Source: Cordilura impudica
Taxonomy: Eukaryota > Arthropoda > Insecta > Diptera > Scathophagidae
Reading direction: 5' to 3'
DNA: 64,000 nucleotides
Assembly: GCA_963682025.1 (NCBI GenBank)
Contig: OY821517.1
Coordinates: 235,242,496-235,306,495, forward strand
In this document: in pieces, positions 1-10,379 of the stretch
How positions within the stretch are numbered: position 1 is the first letter of the stretch
How the letters are laid out: every line of letters begins with the position of its first letter
The notes under the pieces: generated by a model
The model's input: only the letters and a program-made list of their open reading frames with translations
Told to the model about the DNA's origin: nothing
Databases searched by the model: none
Program-made: the position numbers and the translations under genes

Positions 1-1
1 T

Positions 2-1192
2 TTTATGGATAACGTAACATCATTTTGCGCAGACAATGCTAATGTTAATTTTGGTAAAAACCAAAGTGTAATGACAGATTTAAAGAAAGCTAATAAAAAT
101 ATTATTCCAATTGGTTGTAACTGCCACATACTTTCTAATACCGTAAAAAAGGGTATTTCAGCTTTAAAAAAATTTGAAATTGATGTAATTGTTATTAAAA
201 TTTTTAATGAATTCAGTTCTTCCACTAAATGCACCAAAGAACTTAAAGAAATGTTTGAATGGATCGGTGCGGAATGGTCAGAAATGCTTCGTCATGTGTC
301 AACAAGATGGTTTAGTCTATGTCCTGCTATAGAAAGACTAATTAAAAATTTTGAGCCTTTAAGAAGTTACTTTCTGACAAAAAAAAATGTTTCAAATACA
401 ATTAAAATGTTTTTTGAATACGAAATGTCAATGGCGTACCTCGGATTTGAAATGCATTTTTGTTCAATTATTCAGCCAGCTATAAAACTATTAGAAAGAA
501 CTGATGGGATTGCAGTAGAAACTTATGAGTTGATGGTTAAAGTAAAAAACTCTTTACAAGATAGGCTTGACAAAGAATATTTTGGATCGATAGCAAAGAC
601 TGCGATACAGAAATGTGTCAATGAGAACGAAATATGTCGTTTTAAAATTGAAGCGAAAAATGCTTTAACTACTGCTATTAAATATTTAGAAAAATGGTTC
701 AATTTTGAGGACAGTGTTTTTAAATTTTTGAAACCAATGAATTTAAAATTAACAATTCCTTGTTTTAATGATTTGGATAATATTATACAAAAATTTAATA
801 TAAATAATATTGATGAAGACAAGCTGTTTGAAGAAAGCATTAAACTTAAAAATTTTGCAGAAGAAAATATAATTATACGAGAAAATAGTTCGAGTAGTGA
901 TAAGATTTGGGTCAAATTTTTTCAAGAATTTCCGGATTGCAACAATTTGCTTAAAATTGTTTGTTACATTTTTTCTATTCCACATGGAAATTCAACATCC
1001 GAAAGAATTTTTAGTTTAATGAATATTGCTTGGCGAAAAGAACGGAATAGCTTGTTGATCGAAAATCTTGAAGCCGAATTAATGATTAAAGAAAATTTTA
1101 AAATGACGTGTCTCGAATTTCGAAAATTCCTTCAAACAGAAGCAGGAAACTCTATTTTACAAAAAGCTAAATCAAATGAAAAATACCATTAG
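2..1192 (+). CDS. hAT-type transposase, C-terminal part (cut by window edge)
   Basis: About 397 residues are open from the left edge, so the N-terminus (zinc finger and first catalytic region) lies outside. The motif HVSTRWFSL near residue 100 is the STRW-type signature of the hAT RNase H-like core. The segment IPHGNSTSERIFSLMN near residues 325-342 is the hallmark of the C-terminal hAT dimerisation domain, followed by a basic stretch and a stop at 1190-1192. No internal stops or frameshifts occur in the visible part, so this copy is young or still selected. The protein would bind transposon ends and cut and paste DNA in the nucleus. The resemblance is to the KIAA1586/DUF4371-like branch of hAT (from memory of the family). 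A domesticated gene is possible but nothing visible favours it. Confidence 0.8.
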   Translation, partial: FMDNVTSFCADNANVNFGKNQSVMTDLKKANKNIIPIGCNCHILSNTVKKGISALKKFEIDVIVIKIFNEFSSSTKCTKELKEMFEWIGAEWSEMLRHVSTRWFSLCPAIERLIKNFEPLRSYFLTKKNVSNTIKMFFEYEMSMAYLGFEMHFCSIIQPAIKLLERTDGIAVETYELMVKVKNSLQDRLDKEYFGSIAKTAIQKCVNENEICRFKIEAKNALTTAIKYLEKWFNFEDSVFKFLKPMNLKLTIPCFNDLDNIIQKFNINNIDEDKLFEESIKLKNFAEENIIIRENSSSSDKIWVKFFQEFPDCNNLLKIVCYIFSIPHGNSTSERIFSLMNIAWRKERNSLLIENLEAELMIKENFKMTCLEFRKFLQTEAGNSILQKAKSNEKYH

Positions 1193-1580
1193 TATGTAAA
1201 ACGTTATTTAATTTAATTTGTATTTATTTTATTTAAATTGAAGGATAACTTAAAAAGTTAATGAATTTAACCTTCAGGAATATTTTTTTTTTTATTTTTA
1301 ATTATTTTCAATTATAATGGATAATGTTAACGACGTTGTTTTTGTAATAAATAAGTTGTTAAACAACTATATATAATATTTTACTTCTTATTACGTATTA
1401 AGTACGTCTTTATTTTATTTTTAATAATTTTCCCATGCCAAAAAACACCTTAAGTTTATTCTACATGGTTGAACACATTCTTTTATGGGATAATTACAAT
1501 TCTAATAATTAAAAAAAGTAAAATTTTTAAATAAAATGTCTCTTTTCCAACGACTTTTCCATTTTTGTGTGGGTGCGTAA
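1193..1580. other. AT-rich spacer / hAT 3' flank, no gene seen
   Basis: Very AT-rich sequence follows the transposase stop. AATAAA-like words occur near 1347, compatible with polyadenylation. I could not find the hAT right terminal inverted repeat without its left partner. The stretch ends abruptly at about 1590, where base composition jumps to GC-rich. Confidence 0.5.
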
Positions 1581-3158
1581 TATTTTTTCTCCATATTGTC
1601 CCGCCGAACAGCTTTTGAAAACTGGAAGCCCTACCTGCCACTGACAGAACTACCACGCCCAGCACCCCTCACCGCCATCATCAGCCCTCTATCATCCACA
1701 CTGTACAGCCGACAACTACCAAACCCAATCACTCTCTCGTCATCGAGCGACGGGTCAATACAATACATAGAGGGAAATCTTGATGACATACCGACACCAC
1801 CCCACTATGTTATGCTACCAGGGGGCCGGTCGCCATATGAGCCGGTAATCGAGGAAATATCCAGCGATGCGACCAACACCACCCAGCTGGAAAGAGAGGA
1901 TCCCACCGAGGAACCTCACATCATCAGCGTAGCTACCAGGCCACAGAGTCCTCCGTGGTTCGTAAACATTGAGCCAAGCATAGGGGACACCGAAGAACAA
2001 TCATCGTCACCATCACCATTGGCCCAAAATAGTGACCGGGTTGAACTTTCCCCTCCAACCATGATTGACTCTCCCCCGGGAGACATTCACGATGAACAAA
2101 CAGCATACCAGGGGCCACGTTCGTTCACCCCTCCATCACACATGGAAGCCAGCCCATCGGGCGAGAGATTGCCTCCGTCATCACCACCATCATCATCATC
2201 GTCCTCGACGACCTCATCAAGGGCATCTTCACCGATTGAACTGTCTACCGCTTCATCCGACACCTCCGCCCAAAATATATCAGACATAGGGGACCAACCG
2301 CCGAAACGGCAAATGCTCGCATTTGATGCCCGAGAACAAGAGAAGCCGGCGTTCGGTAACCTAACATTGGTCGAAGGTACAATCCGCTATCGTTATCTCA
2401 CCAAACGAGCGCCACGGCAAGCCATCCAGGGACCTCCCAACATATCACCTAAACGCAAGGGCACCCTCCCCCCAGGGTCAACATTTGATCGCTCCCCACC
2501 CGTCGGTTGGACGAGAGCTTCCCCACTCTGGGACGGCATGAAACCCATCAATTTGAGTTCCCCAAGCTCCGACGGAAGTCAGAAGGCCCACTCACGCTCA
2601 TCCTTACTTCCTAGGACACCGACGGTCCCGATGCACCTTCGCGGACAAATTCCCCACAGCCCACTGGAGGACCCAGTCCAAAACGAGCTAGATAAAACCA
2701 CTAGGTCTTTCGACACTATGTCCCTGTCGGAAAAGACGGAGACAGCGGGCACAGACGAACCACCAATAAGGGAAAGTACACCACCGACACTCCCAAAAAG
2801 TCAACCTCACGATAGGCCAGCATCAATAACCGCTACCGAGGGCCCCACACCAGCAACCACGACAGGTGTCATCGCTGAACCAGAGGTAGACACTGGGGTC
2901 GCCCCACAAACACAGATTATCTCCACCCAAACCGATGTGGAAAGATGGGTCCAGGAGCAGAACCAACGCCGCTCAGCAGGGGCCCCCAGCATAGAAATAG
3001 AGGCGGAGGGGATCCCTACAGAAGTGATGGCGTTACTCCTACCAAACATCCTCGTTGGTCGCTCCAGGCGCAGACGCGTTATCATTCACCTGCCCCATCT
3101 AGGACGATATCGGATCCAGATCCTAACATCTGGGGTCATTCGAATCACCCGCCAATAA
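1581..3158 (+). CDS. Pro/Ser/Thr-rich ORF of unknown function, likely retroelement-derived
   Basis: A 526-codon open frame starts just after an in-frame stop at 1578-1580. The first in-frame ATG comes only about 70 residues in, so the true N-terminus is missing, truncated or spliced. Most of the protein is low-complexity Pro, Ser and Thr with acidic patches; a Ser-rich run lies near residue 205. The last 55 residues look folded: a hydrophobic segment, then GRSRRRRV, then alternating hydrophobic residues ending IRITRQ. Base composition is far richer in GC than the neighbours. The start of the GC island at about 1590 is abrupt, as at an insertion junction. It lies upstream of an LTR-like promoter on the same strand, so I infer a 3' ORF (gag, env or accessory) of an unrecognised LTR element. 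I do not recognise the family. Confidence 0.45.
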   Translation, partial: YFFSILSRRTAFENWKPYLPLTELPRPAPLTAIISPLSSTLYSRQLPNPITLSSSSDGSIQYIEGNLDDIPTPPHYVMLPGGRSPYEPVIEEISSDATNTTQLEREDPTEEPHIISVATRPQSPPWFVNIEPSIGDTEEQSSSPSPLAQNSDRVELSPPTMIDSPPGDIHDEQTAYQGPRSFTPPSHMEASPSGERLPPSSPPSSSSSSTTSSRASSPIELSTASSDTSAQNISDIGDQPPKRQMLAFDAREQEKPAFGNLTLVEGTIRYRYLTKRAPRQAIQGPPNISPKRKGTLPPGSTFDRSPPVGWTRASPLWDGMKPINLSSPSSDGSQKAHSRSSLLPRTPTVPMHLRGQIPHSPLEDPVQNELDKTTRSFDTMSLSEKTETAGTDEPPIRESTPPTLPKSQPHDRPASITATEGPTPATTTGVIAEPEVDTGVAPQTQIISTQTDVERWVQEQNQRRSAGAPSIEIEAEGIPTEVMALLLPNILVGRSRRRRVIIHLPHLGRYRIQILTSGVIRITRQ

Positions 3159-3187
3159 ACCCCAACCAATATCTCAACCATCATCTA

Positions 3188-3357
3188 CGCCGAAGACATC
3201 AGTGGCATTAGCCGTCAGTAAGCGACAACGCCCCACCGGGCCATCGAACACCACCAACAACCCTTCGAAGTTAAAAAAAAAAAAATTCCCGCTATCATAT
3301 GCGCCGAAGACATCAGTGGCTTTAGCCGTCAGTAAGCGACAACGTCCAGCCGGACCA
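3188..3357 (+). repeat. Direct repeat pair, 114-bp spacing
   Basis: A segment of about 55 bp starting CGCCGAAGACATCAGTGGC at 3188 recurs at 3302 with a few substitutions. It carries the peptide ALAVSKRQRP in the same reading phase. The copies are separated by AC-rich sequence and an A-run. This may be a recent tandem duplication inside the 3' untranslated part of the GC-rich element. Confidence 0.75.
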
Positions 3358-4047
3358 CCTCCATCATCATCCACTACCCGAAGAAGACAGGACGTGTGAG
3401 GACCAAAGCCAATACTTCGTTTTGGCCCACACTAATATGTAAGCAACCACTCATCTTATATCATTTTTATATATTCCCTTATATATCTACCCATTTACTT
3501 TCCACATACATTTCATATTTATCTTGGTATAATCATTGATACTATTACACCATATATTGTAATATTTCTTATATTATATTTTTTTACATATGATGTAATA
3601 TTTCTTTATTACCAGTGCATTCTAAAGTGTTCAATCATATACATTCCAACCTTTCTACGTATGTTATTGAAATTATAAACATAATAATCTTTATGCATTC
3701 CACATCAATCATTTTACCCGCTGTTATCATTAACAATTTTGTAACATTGAATTTACCCTAGTTCCATTCAATTAGAATTTTATATTTGAATTTAAAAATT
3801 TATTAGTTTGTTTAAATTGGAAATTGAATTTACCTTAGTTATAATTAATTATAATATCATATTTGAGTTTAAAATTTATATAAATTAGTAACACCCGGTG
3901 ACAGCTATCATAAGGTTGTTTTCATACCAATGAACAACAGCTCGTTAACAAACGACCACCATCAATCAATCAACACGTCAGCATCGTTGTGATTGGTTGA
4001 TGGGTAAGCGTCATTTGCTCGCGTCGTTTTATGTTGAAGTGGTCGGC

Positions 4048-4084
4048 TATAAAAGCAGAAACACAAAGTAGAAAGTGTTCAGTC
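4048..4084 (+). promoter_or_regulatory. Core promoter: TATA box plus initiator
   Basis: TATAAAAG at 4048-4055 is followed by TTCAGTC at 4078-4084, whose A (4081) lies 33 bases after the first T of the box. Both match arthropod RNA polymerase II consensus elements, and the spacing is canonical. Transcription would run rightward into the triple-hairpin region. No clear downstream promoter element (DPE) was found at +28. Confidence 0.6.
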
Positions 4085-4188
4085 TTGCGGTAGCTGTCAT
4101 GCCATACGGGTACATCACTTTGGTATTACAGCAGACGGTTGAATATTATACTACGTATAATTATATTCAATAAGAGAAGTGAAGTGGA

Positions 4189-4444
4189 TAGAGACTTGAT
4201 TCTGCGTTTAAGCTGGGCTACCTCTTACGTAAGAATCTTGTGTCTAAAACTGTAGAGTACGTATATTGAGGGAAACAGACTCGATACTCGCCGTTTAAGT
4301 TGGGCTACCTCTTGCGGTGATACTCTTGTATCAAGAACTCAATATACTGACACTATTGTTGTCCATAAGGAAAACTCTTACATTTAAAACCTCGTGACTC
4401 TCTGCGTTTAAGTTGGGCTACCTCTTGCGTGGAGATTTACGAGG
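4189..4444 (+). other. Triplicated hairpin with near-invariant loop
   Basis: Three copies of the core GTTTAAGYTGGGCTACCTCT lie at about 4205, 4293 and 4405, each flanked by different sequences that pair. Copy 1 (4189-4246) pairs GATTCT with AGAATC and outer TAGA with TCTA. Copy 2 (4261-4347) is closed by a perfect 10-bp stem, GTATATTGAG/CTCAATATAC. Copy 3 (4390-4444) pairs CCTCGT with ACGAGG and CTC with GAG. The stems differ while the loop is kept, which suggests selection on an RNA structure. They lie about 110-360 bases downstream of the predicted start site, so they would be in the transcript leader. Function unknown. Confidence 0.6.
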
Positions 4445-4591
4445 CGGCCATTAACATACGTAGTATAGAAATATTCGAGAGGCCAGGAATTGGGTGGACA
4501 TGTGATTTCGACCACTACGTGGTGTAAATCTCGCGTACTCGCAATTAACGCATCTCCCCACGCCACTCTACCATGGACGCTTATCGTCACT

Positions 4592-6063
4592 TTATTTTTT
4601 TATTAAAATTCGTAAAATATTGGAGAATGTTGTATCGTAAAAAAAAAAATTGTAAATAAACTGAGTTTTACGGATTATAACGAGTAAATGTGAGAGTTTA
4701 ATTTCTGTGAACGACCCCGGAATCCCGCTGACGCTATCCCGGCTAAAGGTGGAAAACACGTCGTCACAAACTAAATCAGCTTTTGGTGCTTCATATCCTA
4801 TTTCATGCACAAAACGTTTCCTAAATGACACCTGTTCGTCTAAAGATTCGCCTATATCTGCTAAATCCTTTTCAACCTGCATACACATGACCTTAAACTC
4901 CTTTACTGTTCTAGGATGTTGCAAAACTAAATTTTTACGTAAGGCTGGGTGAATGTTGCATTTTAACAAACTAACGAAGTAACTTTCCGAATACGGATTC
5001 CGCAATTGAGAATTGATTTCCTCAACAGCCAGTTTGAATTCACTAAAGGTTTCTCGATTCTTTTGTTTACGATTTTCTATCATCCGACGAATTTCGTGAT
5101 CAAATGTTATGGTTTGAAATTCACTTATAAGACCCGATCTTAGCACTCATTGCTAAGATCTCGACTCTAGTTACGAACTGTTCAACGGTTGTGGGACAAG
5201 CATGGCCATTAAATTTCAAACCCCAATTAGAAATATTTCTTAATCTCGCAGCAACATCCGATGAAGAAATACTTGTTCCGTCAGAAATATCTAACAAATC
5301 TTCTTTGCTGACTCGATCAAATCTTCTTTGCTGACTCGATCGTATTGCTACAGCTGAACTAGAAAAACCTGACTGTATTCTGTTATTATTTGAGTTAAAA
5401 CTCCGATTAATACCCGACTGAAAGCTTGGCCGATTATTCAAATTGGTATTAGGTCCATGATTTTGCCTTTTCTTAGCAGCAAACTGTTGATAATTGTCAT
5501 TTCCTCTAGGTGTATTATTTTGCCTAACCTCCCTGCTATTACCATGATTGCCATTTAAAGGCTGTACACTCGGTATCATTAAGGACGTCCCACATATAAT
5601 TCTATGCCAGAAGCTAAACCTACTGAGTGTCTATCTATGTGTGTAGAAACGTTCAATAATTCCTCACTCTCCAGTGGTATTATGTCAACATATAACTTTT
5701 CCATAATTTCTTTTACCTCGTTGTTCAAATTAAATATATTTTCTTTCAAATTTGGAGCCCTACCACCCATAATATCAATTCTATTACGACAATGAATAGC
5801 CTTAGCTATTGATCTTTTCTCTCATTCGACCTCAATACTTGTTCTATCATCCTTTTTAAATCTTCAACCTTACTCAACAAACTTTCCATTTCTTGGGTTA
5901 CCGAATTGACATGATTCGCTTTGAAAGCCCTCTCAACTTCTAACTCATCCGCATAAACCTTATTCAAATCATTTGCCAGCTTCCGGATATTACCCTCTAA
6001 CGGCAATCCTCTGATTTGACATTCATACCGAACTTCTTCACTATATAACAATGCGAAATCCAT
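4592..6063 (-). pseudogene. gag: Gypsy-group retrotransposon gag, frameshifted
   Basis: Read leftward, the gene starts at an ATG at 6063 (peptide MDFALLYSEEV) and continues through four open pieces (6063-5806, 5770-5579, 5579-5121, 5146-4592) in shifting frames, so at least three frameshifts separate them. The first piece has a Leu/Glu/Lys coiled-coil-like segment and the third is Asn/Gln-rich. The last holds a gag-like helical block with ENRKQKNRETFSEFKLAVEE, typical of insect gypsy capsids. A 22-bp direct duplication at about 5297-5340 contributes to the damage. No pol follows: the element stops at about 4600 against the LTR-like region. Capsid assembly of the retrotransposon particle is the family role. 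Confidence 0.7.
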
Positions 6064-7470
6064 TTTAACGAAATAATAAAAAAAAAAATATACGTGAATA
6101 TGTAGAAAGGATAGAAAACAAAACTTTCTTCCCAACCGAATATAAATATATATAAAAAAAGTATATATATAGAAATAGTATGTTCATAAAAAAAAACTCT
6201 TCAAACTTCCGTCTAATGTGCCAATTACTTTCGGTGGATACTCATAATAGTGTAACATAACAAAACTCGTATCAATACGTGTAACGATGGAATTGGAGTG
6301 ACCTTGATCGGTCATTCCAAAATCTAACATCCTCCATTAACAAAACAGTTGGAAAGGAAATATGAAGAACTTAATAAATTCATCTATAAAATCTTACTTT
6401 ACCAAATGGTTACTCTGGGAATAATTTTGCACTTGAAAGTAAAAATTAAGTCTTACCACGATGTAAACAACTCCAAACACAACAAAAAAATTGATAACGA
6501 GAATTTCGTATAACTACAAATAATGCTCGCTTGTTCTAAAATGAATTTATTTTGTATGCATGACTTTGAGAAATACCGAAGACTGCACATATTTGGGCGC
6601 CATAATATCTGTAGCATGTTCTGTTGGTGCATACTGCCGACAACACACCACGATAAAAATTAAAGAGAGCTTACTTATTTACGTCCCATGCTCCCTTATG
6701 TTTTGCTCAGTCTAGCTCAGCCTGGTCGTGGGAGGGACGAAGCCAGATGGTGGAACACATGTATACCGCTTAATGTAAACAAAAAAGTTTATATACCCAC
6801 CGACGGATGGAAAGTTATACTATTTGCTGCACATCAAAGAGAGGAGCTTATTTTATGTTTTAATTCATGAACATTTTATTTCTAAAAAAATCTTACAATC
6901 AAAAAAATATATAAAGATCTTAAGAGAACTTCCTAAAGCTTTTAGTACTAAAAAAAATGTGTGTTTATCAAAAAAAAAATTTTAAATGACGGACTTCTGA
7001 AAAAAGAGCATGTATTTGGGTGAATTGATGAAAGCAAATTCATCATCCAAAAAAATTCCTTTCTTTATTTTATTTTGTGTGTATCATATGTGTTTGATGA
7101 CATTAACTTAACAAACAAATCTTTAACTCATGGGAACATTTAGCAATTAATTAACTGGATGACCGCAGCTTCGTGACGTCATGATGCTAGCTTCAATGCT
7201 GTAAAAATATTTGCTCAAGTCTTAATTAATGTTGAGCTAAGTAATTAAGGAAGAGATTGTCTAATCTTCACAAAAAAAAATTTTTACTTTTTGTTTGATG
7301 AATTTGATTTGCACCAATTCTTTATCGAGAATTGGAAAATGAAAAGCTGGGGAATGAAATAGACTTTTACAGCTCTGTGATAAACCTTTTAAATACTTAA
7401 TTTCGATCATTGTTGGCTTTTGAGATTTGGGGAAGAGGTAAAAAAAAAAACTGGATAACACAATTAACAG
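6064..7470. other. Leader of the minus-strand gag element and unassigned sequence
   Basis: The gag leader should lie just right of 6063 on the minus strand. TTGGCACATTAGACGG on that strand (near 6211-6226) could be a primer-binding site but I cannot name the tRNA. No matching second LTR is present. From about 6700 to 7470 I see no gene. A CRE-like TGACGTCA near 7177 is isolated and not interpreted. Confidence 0.3.
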
Positions 7471-7735
7471 ACGGACGGACTATAATAATGTTGTATAAAT
7501 GGTGAATAAATTTTACAATGACGGATGGACTATAATAACCTTTATATAATTTGGTGAATAAACTTTATGATAACGGACGGAATATAATAATGTTGTATAA
7601 TTGGTGAATAAATTTTACAATGACGGATGGATTATAATAACCTTTATATAATTTGGTGAATAAACTTTATGATAACGGACGGAATATAATAATGTTGTAT
7701 ATTTGGTGAATAAATTTTACAATGACGGATGGGCG
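7471..7735 (+). repeat. Minisatellite with alternating 50- and 52-bp units
   Basis: Units start with ACGGAYGG at 7471, 7521, 7573, 7623, 7675 and 7725. Odd units read ACGGACGG...TATAATAATGTTGTATA and even units ACGGATGG...TATAATAACCTTTATATA; all contain GGTGAATAAA. The higher-order period is therefore 102 bp. This implies expansion by dimers. Confidence 0.85.
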
Positions 7736-8530
7736 GAGGCAATTCTGCTGCTGGCTGAGGAGCAAACGGTGGCGGGTGCTTTCTAGTACACAGGAAGTAT
7801 CGAGGTTATGTTAACTGGATGTAGATACGTTGATGGGCAAAAAAAAAAATGTTTCCCCTTCTATTTTCTAAAAAAAAACAGCCACGTGAAAAAAAATTTT
7901 TGTCTCGGATAAGTTAACCTCTGTTCTGCTTTCTAAAAAAACGTGCAAGTATAACACCTAATTATGTGAACAGGCCGGCTTCGATTTTGCTTGCTTGGAA
8001 GGAAAAGTGTACGTAGCCAAGGCCAATGGGTATCCCAGGACGAAATCCAGGTACTTTACTACCATTTGGCTTAGATGGACGACATTTTAACAGATGGCTT
8101 CTTCCAAGCGCACTCTTGTGTAGATGTGGTGTCGTAAAGCACAAGGCGTAGTTTTTTTTTCTTTTTGGTTTTGGTTTTTGTACAGAAAAAAATAATATGT
8201 AGAATGCCACCCTGAAAACAGCTTCACTATAACCTTACTAGAAACTTCACGGGATAAATTGCCACGACCTTCTCACTGAATTAACTTTCTAAATTTTACC
8301 ACGTTTTTAAAGTCAAATTGCCACGTAAGCTCTTTTCTTTTTTTTTTAAGAATCATCGAATAAAGATAATGGCAGATAATGCTATTTTCTCATCATAACA
8401 AGACTCAAAATAGCTTTTAGCCTGCAGAGTCGTATTTATTAACCCTAAACAATGATCAATCTTCTACTAATGACTAACCGAATATGAAATCTTTAGCAAT
8501 GAAATGAAAAAGGAATTTCCATGCTACATG
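7736..8530. other. No recognisable gene
   Basis: Mostly AT-rich. A slightly GC-richer patch at 7970-8160 stays open on the minus strand, but I recognise no protein in it. Confidence 0.3.
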
Positions 8531-9192
8531 CTGTGGTCACAAGCATTAACCGCCTAAGTCGAGAATCATGCTTTTGAGAAAAAAAAACTTTTTATATATG
8601 TGTAATGGGGCTTCATTAAGACTTAGGTCAGAATGTTTTCATTAATAACTTTTTTTTTATTTATTTATTTATTTATTCAGTCTATGGAATCATCCCTATG
8701 GTATACATTTATATTATAATTTATATATATAATTAAACATTTAACAAAATTGATATATAACATTTATTTTATTCAGTTAATTTAATGCATTTAAGTGTAA
8801 TATAATATCTCTTCTCACAATATCCAAACTTTTATTAAAATCAATAAACTGATACAGCATATTAAACTTATCACAAATTCTACGTAGTGGAATAAAATTA
8901 GCATAGTTTGTACAATAATGAACAGCGTTGGAGAAATGGGGATTTCCGTAAATATAAAGCGTTTTTAGTAGAACATGATAGCAAAGGTAACCCAAATGGT
9001 TGAATACCATGCTTTCGAGAAAAATGACTTTTTATATAAATGAAATGGGGCTTCATTACAACTTAGGTTATTAAACAGTGTTAGAGAAATGGGGATTTCA
9101 CGTAAATATAAAGCGTTTTTAGCAGAATATGATAGCATACATAACTCAAATCTTACTTAAGTCGACTTAGGCGTTATCGCTTGTGACCACAG
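8531..9192. mobile_element. MITE with CTGTGGTCACAAGC ends
   Basis: CTGTGGTCACAAGC at 8531 matches in inverted orientation GCTTGTGACCACAG ending at 9192, and similarity continues inward through CCTAAGTCGA. Inside, two pairs of diverged direct repeats occur (8569-8635 with 9008-9070; 8920-8985 with 9072-9140), so it has been rearranged. A LINE-like fragment lies within it. I see no clear target duplication. Confidence 0.6.
8651..9010 (-). pseudogene. Possible LINE 3' fragment with (AAATA)n tail
   Basis: On the minus strand a 77-residue open frame (9010-8777) ends about 85 bases before an AAATA-type tail at 8655-8690, as at a 5'-truncated non-LTR retrotransposon. Its end, with Asn-Phe-Ile-Pro-Leu-Arg-Arg-Ile-Cys, resembles C-terminal regions of jockey/CR1-like proteins only loosely. 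A second, shorter diverged copy of its 5' part lies at 9072-9140. The call rests mainly on the tail. Confidence 0.3.
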
Positions 9193-9231
9193 AATGAAAA
9201 AACTAACTTAAGGCCTAGTTAACCACACATA

Positions 9232-9323
9232 ACAGTAACGTAACGTGTCAGCTGTTATTTAGTTGCATGAAAAGCGTTGGGACGTTCCGGTTACGTTCAG
9301 TAATGTTCTAAATGCTTTTCATG
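9232..9323. repeat. Short hairpin-rich repeat, also at 19,161 and about 47,475
   Basis: GTAACGTAACGTGTCAG, then CATGAAAAG, GACGTTCCGGTTACGTTC and finally CTTTTCATG recur with the same order in composite copies A (19,161-19,253) and B. CATGAAAAG and CTTTTCATG are inverted, so the unit can fold. It looks like a small non-autonomous element or its core. Confidence 0.6.
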
Positions 9324-9356
9324 TATATGTATATTATATTATATGTATAATATTTA

Positions 9357-9869
9357 GGGCCATTATTACAACTTCCCTTTAAAGTAAATGTTAGTTAAAG
9401 GTAACTTTAGCTAAAGTGAACAATAAAGTTACCTTTAACTTGTTTTCGTTATTACAACTTCCCAGTAAAATAAAATTAATATTTTTGATATTGTGGCAAC
9501 ACCAAAGGAAACACCGATTTTTATTTGTTCGCAAGCAAACAATAGAATAAAAACTAAAAACCTTTATTATAAGTTGCATAATTGTTGTAAATGTGTAATA
9601 AAACTTTTTAAATAATATACAAGCATATATTTAAGTATATGGAAATAAATTTATTTACGAAACTAAATTGGTGTGAATTTCTTCTTCATAGATCAGAAAA
9701 TGTGGCAACATTAAATACATAAACCTCACGTTAAAAGTTAAAGGCAACAACATCTTCCCTTTAGCTTATCGGTCGCTTTTAGCTTAAAGTATAGTTGTAA
9801 TAACGAAAAACTAATAATCTGCCCGATAGCATCCTAACTTTAGCTATAGGCAAGTTGTAATAATGGCCC
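9357..9869. mobile_element. Harbinger-like MITE, TTA target duplication
   Basis: The left end GGGCCATTATTACAACTT matches in inverted orientation AAGTTGTAATAATGGCCC at the right end. TTA flanks both ends (9354-9356 and 9870-9872). TWA duplications with G-rich ends are typical of PIF/Harbinger elements. Length is 513 bp and no credible coding sequence is inside, so it is non-autonomous. Confidence 0.8.
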
Positions 9870-9907
9870 TTAGAGTATTTTGATATTTGCAAAACTTGCG
9901 ATGTTAT

Positions 9908-10317
9908 ATGGTGTCTCGACTAGCTATAATTCATGGCAATGTTTAAGTCAATGGCTAGTGGAGACCGCAAAAGTTCATGTCATGACTTTAAAATCCAACT
10001 TTTTGCCATGACAGAAATTCTGCCATAAACCCTGCCATTAATTTGAAGTTTATTTCGATTTTGACTTTTAAGTACTTTAAAATGGCGCAACTTAAATCAA
10101 ATATGATTTATGGAACTACAAAAGTGAAAACTATAAAAAACGTATTAAAAAGAAAAGCGTGGGAGGAAATTGGACACAAATTTAAGTGTTTACGGTTCAA
10201 AGACATTTTAGAAATTAAATGTCTAGTCATCATTTGCCCACTTCGCGTTTTGACGTTATTATATTTCTCTGACTGAGCATGAACATTGCCCTGAATAACA
10301 GCTAGTCGAGACACCGT
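9908..10317. mobile_element. 410-bp MITE, GTTAT target duplication
   Basis: The left end AYGGTGTCTCGACTAGCT at 9908 is matched in inverted orientation at 10,317, with the repeat extending inward about 35 bp through GGCAATGTT. GTTAT stands directly outside both ends (9903-9907 and 10,318-10,322). Open frames inside are short and unrecognised. The superfamily is uncertain; a 5-bp duplication narrows it little. Confidence 0.7.
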
Positions 10318-10379
10318 GTTATAAAAATCTCAGATATTTAGTATATTTATATTTTTTTAATTTTATATATGTATGCATA

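Larger units (their letters stand above)
3396..4590 (+). mobile_element. Possible LTR of the GC-richer element
   Basis: A purine-rich stretch (GAAGAAGACAGGA) ends just before TGTGAGGACC at 3396, as polypurine tract and LTR start would. About 650 bp later lies a TATA box plus initiator, then a structured leader. The unrelated minus-strand gag begins at about 4592, giving the right limit. No second copy of this LTR is in the window, so neither the ends nor the LTR nature is proven. It could instead be an ordinary promoter region. Between 3420 and 3890 I see only AT-rich sequence. Confidence 0.35.

Noticed and set aside
2065..2289. His-rich ORF inside the Pro/Ser-rich ORF
   Set aside because: It is the alternative frame of a CAT/TCA-rich serine run.
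7170..7190. CRE-like TGACGTCA
   Set aside because: Isolated 8-mer with no promoter nearby; expected by chance in this length.
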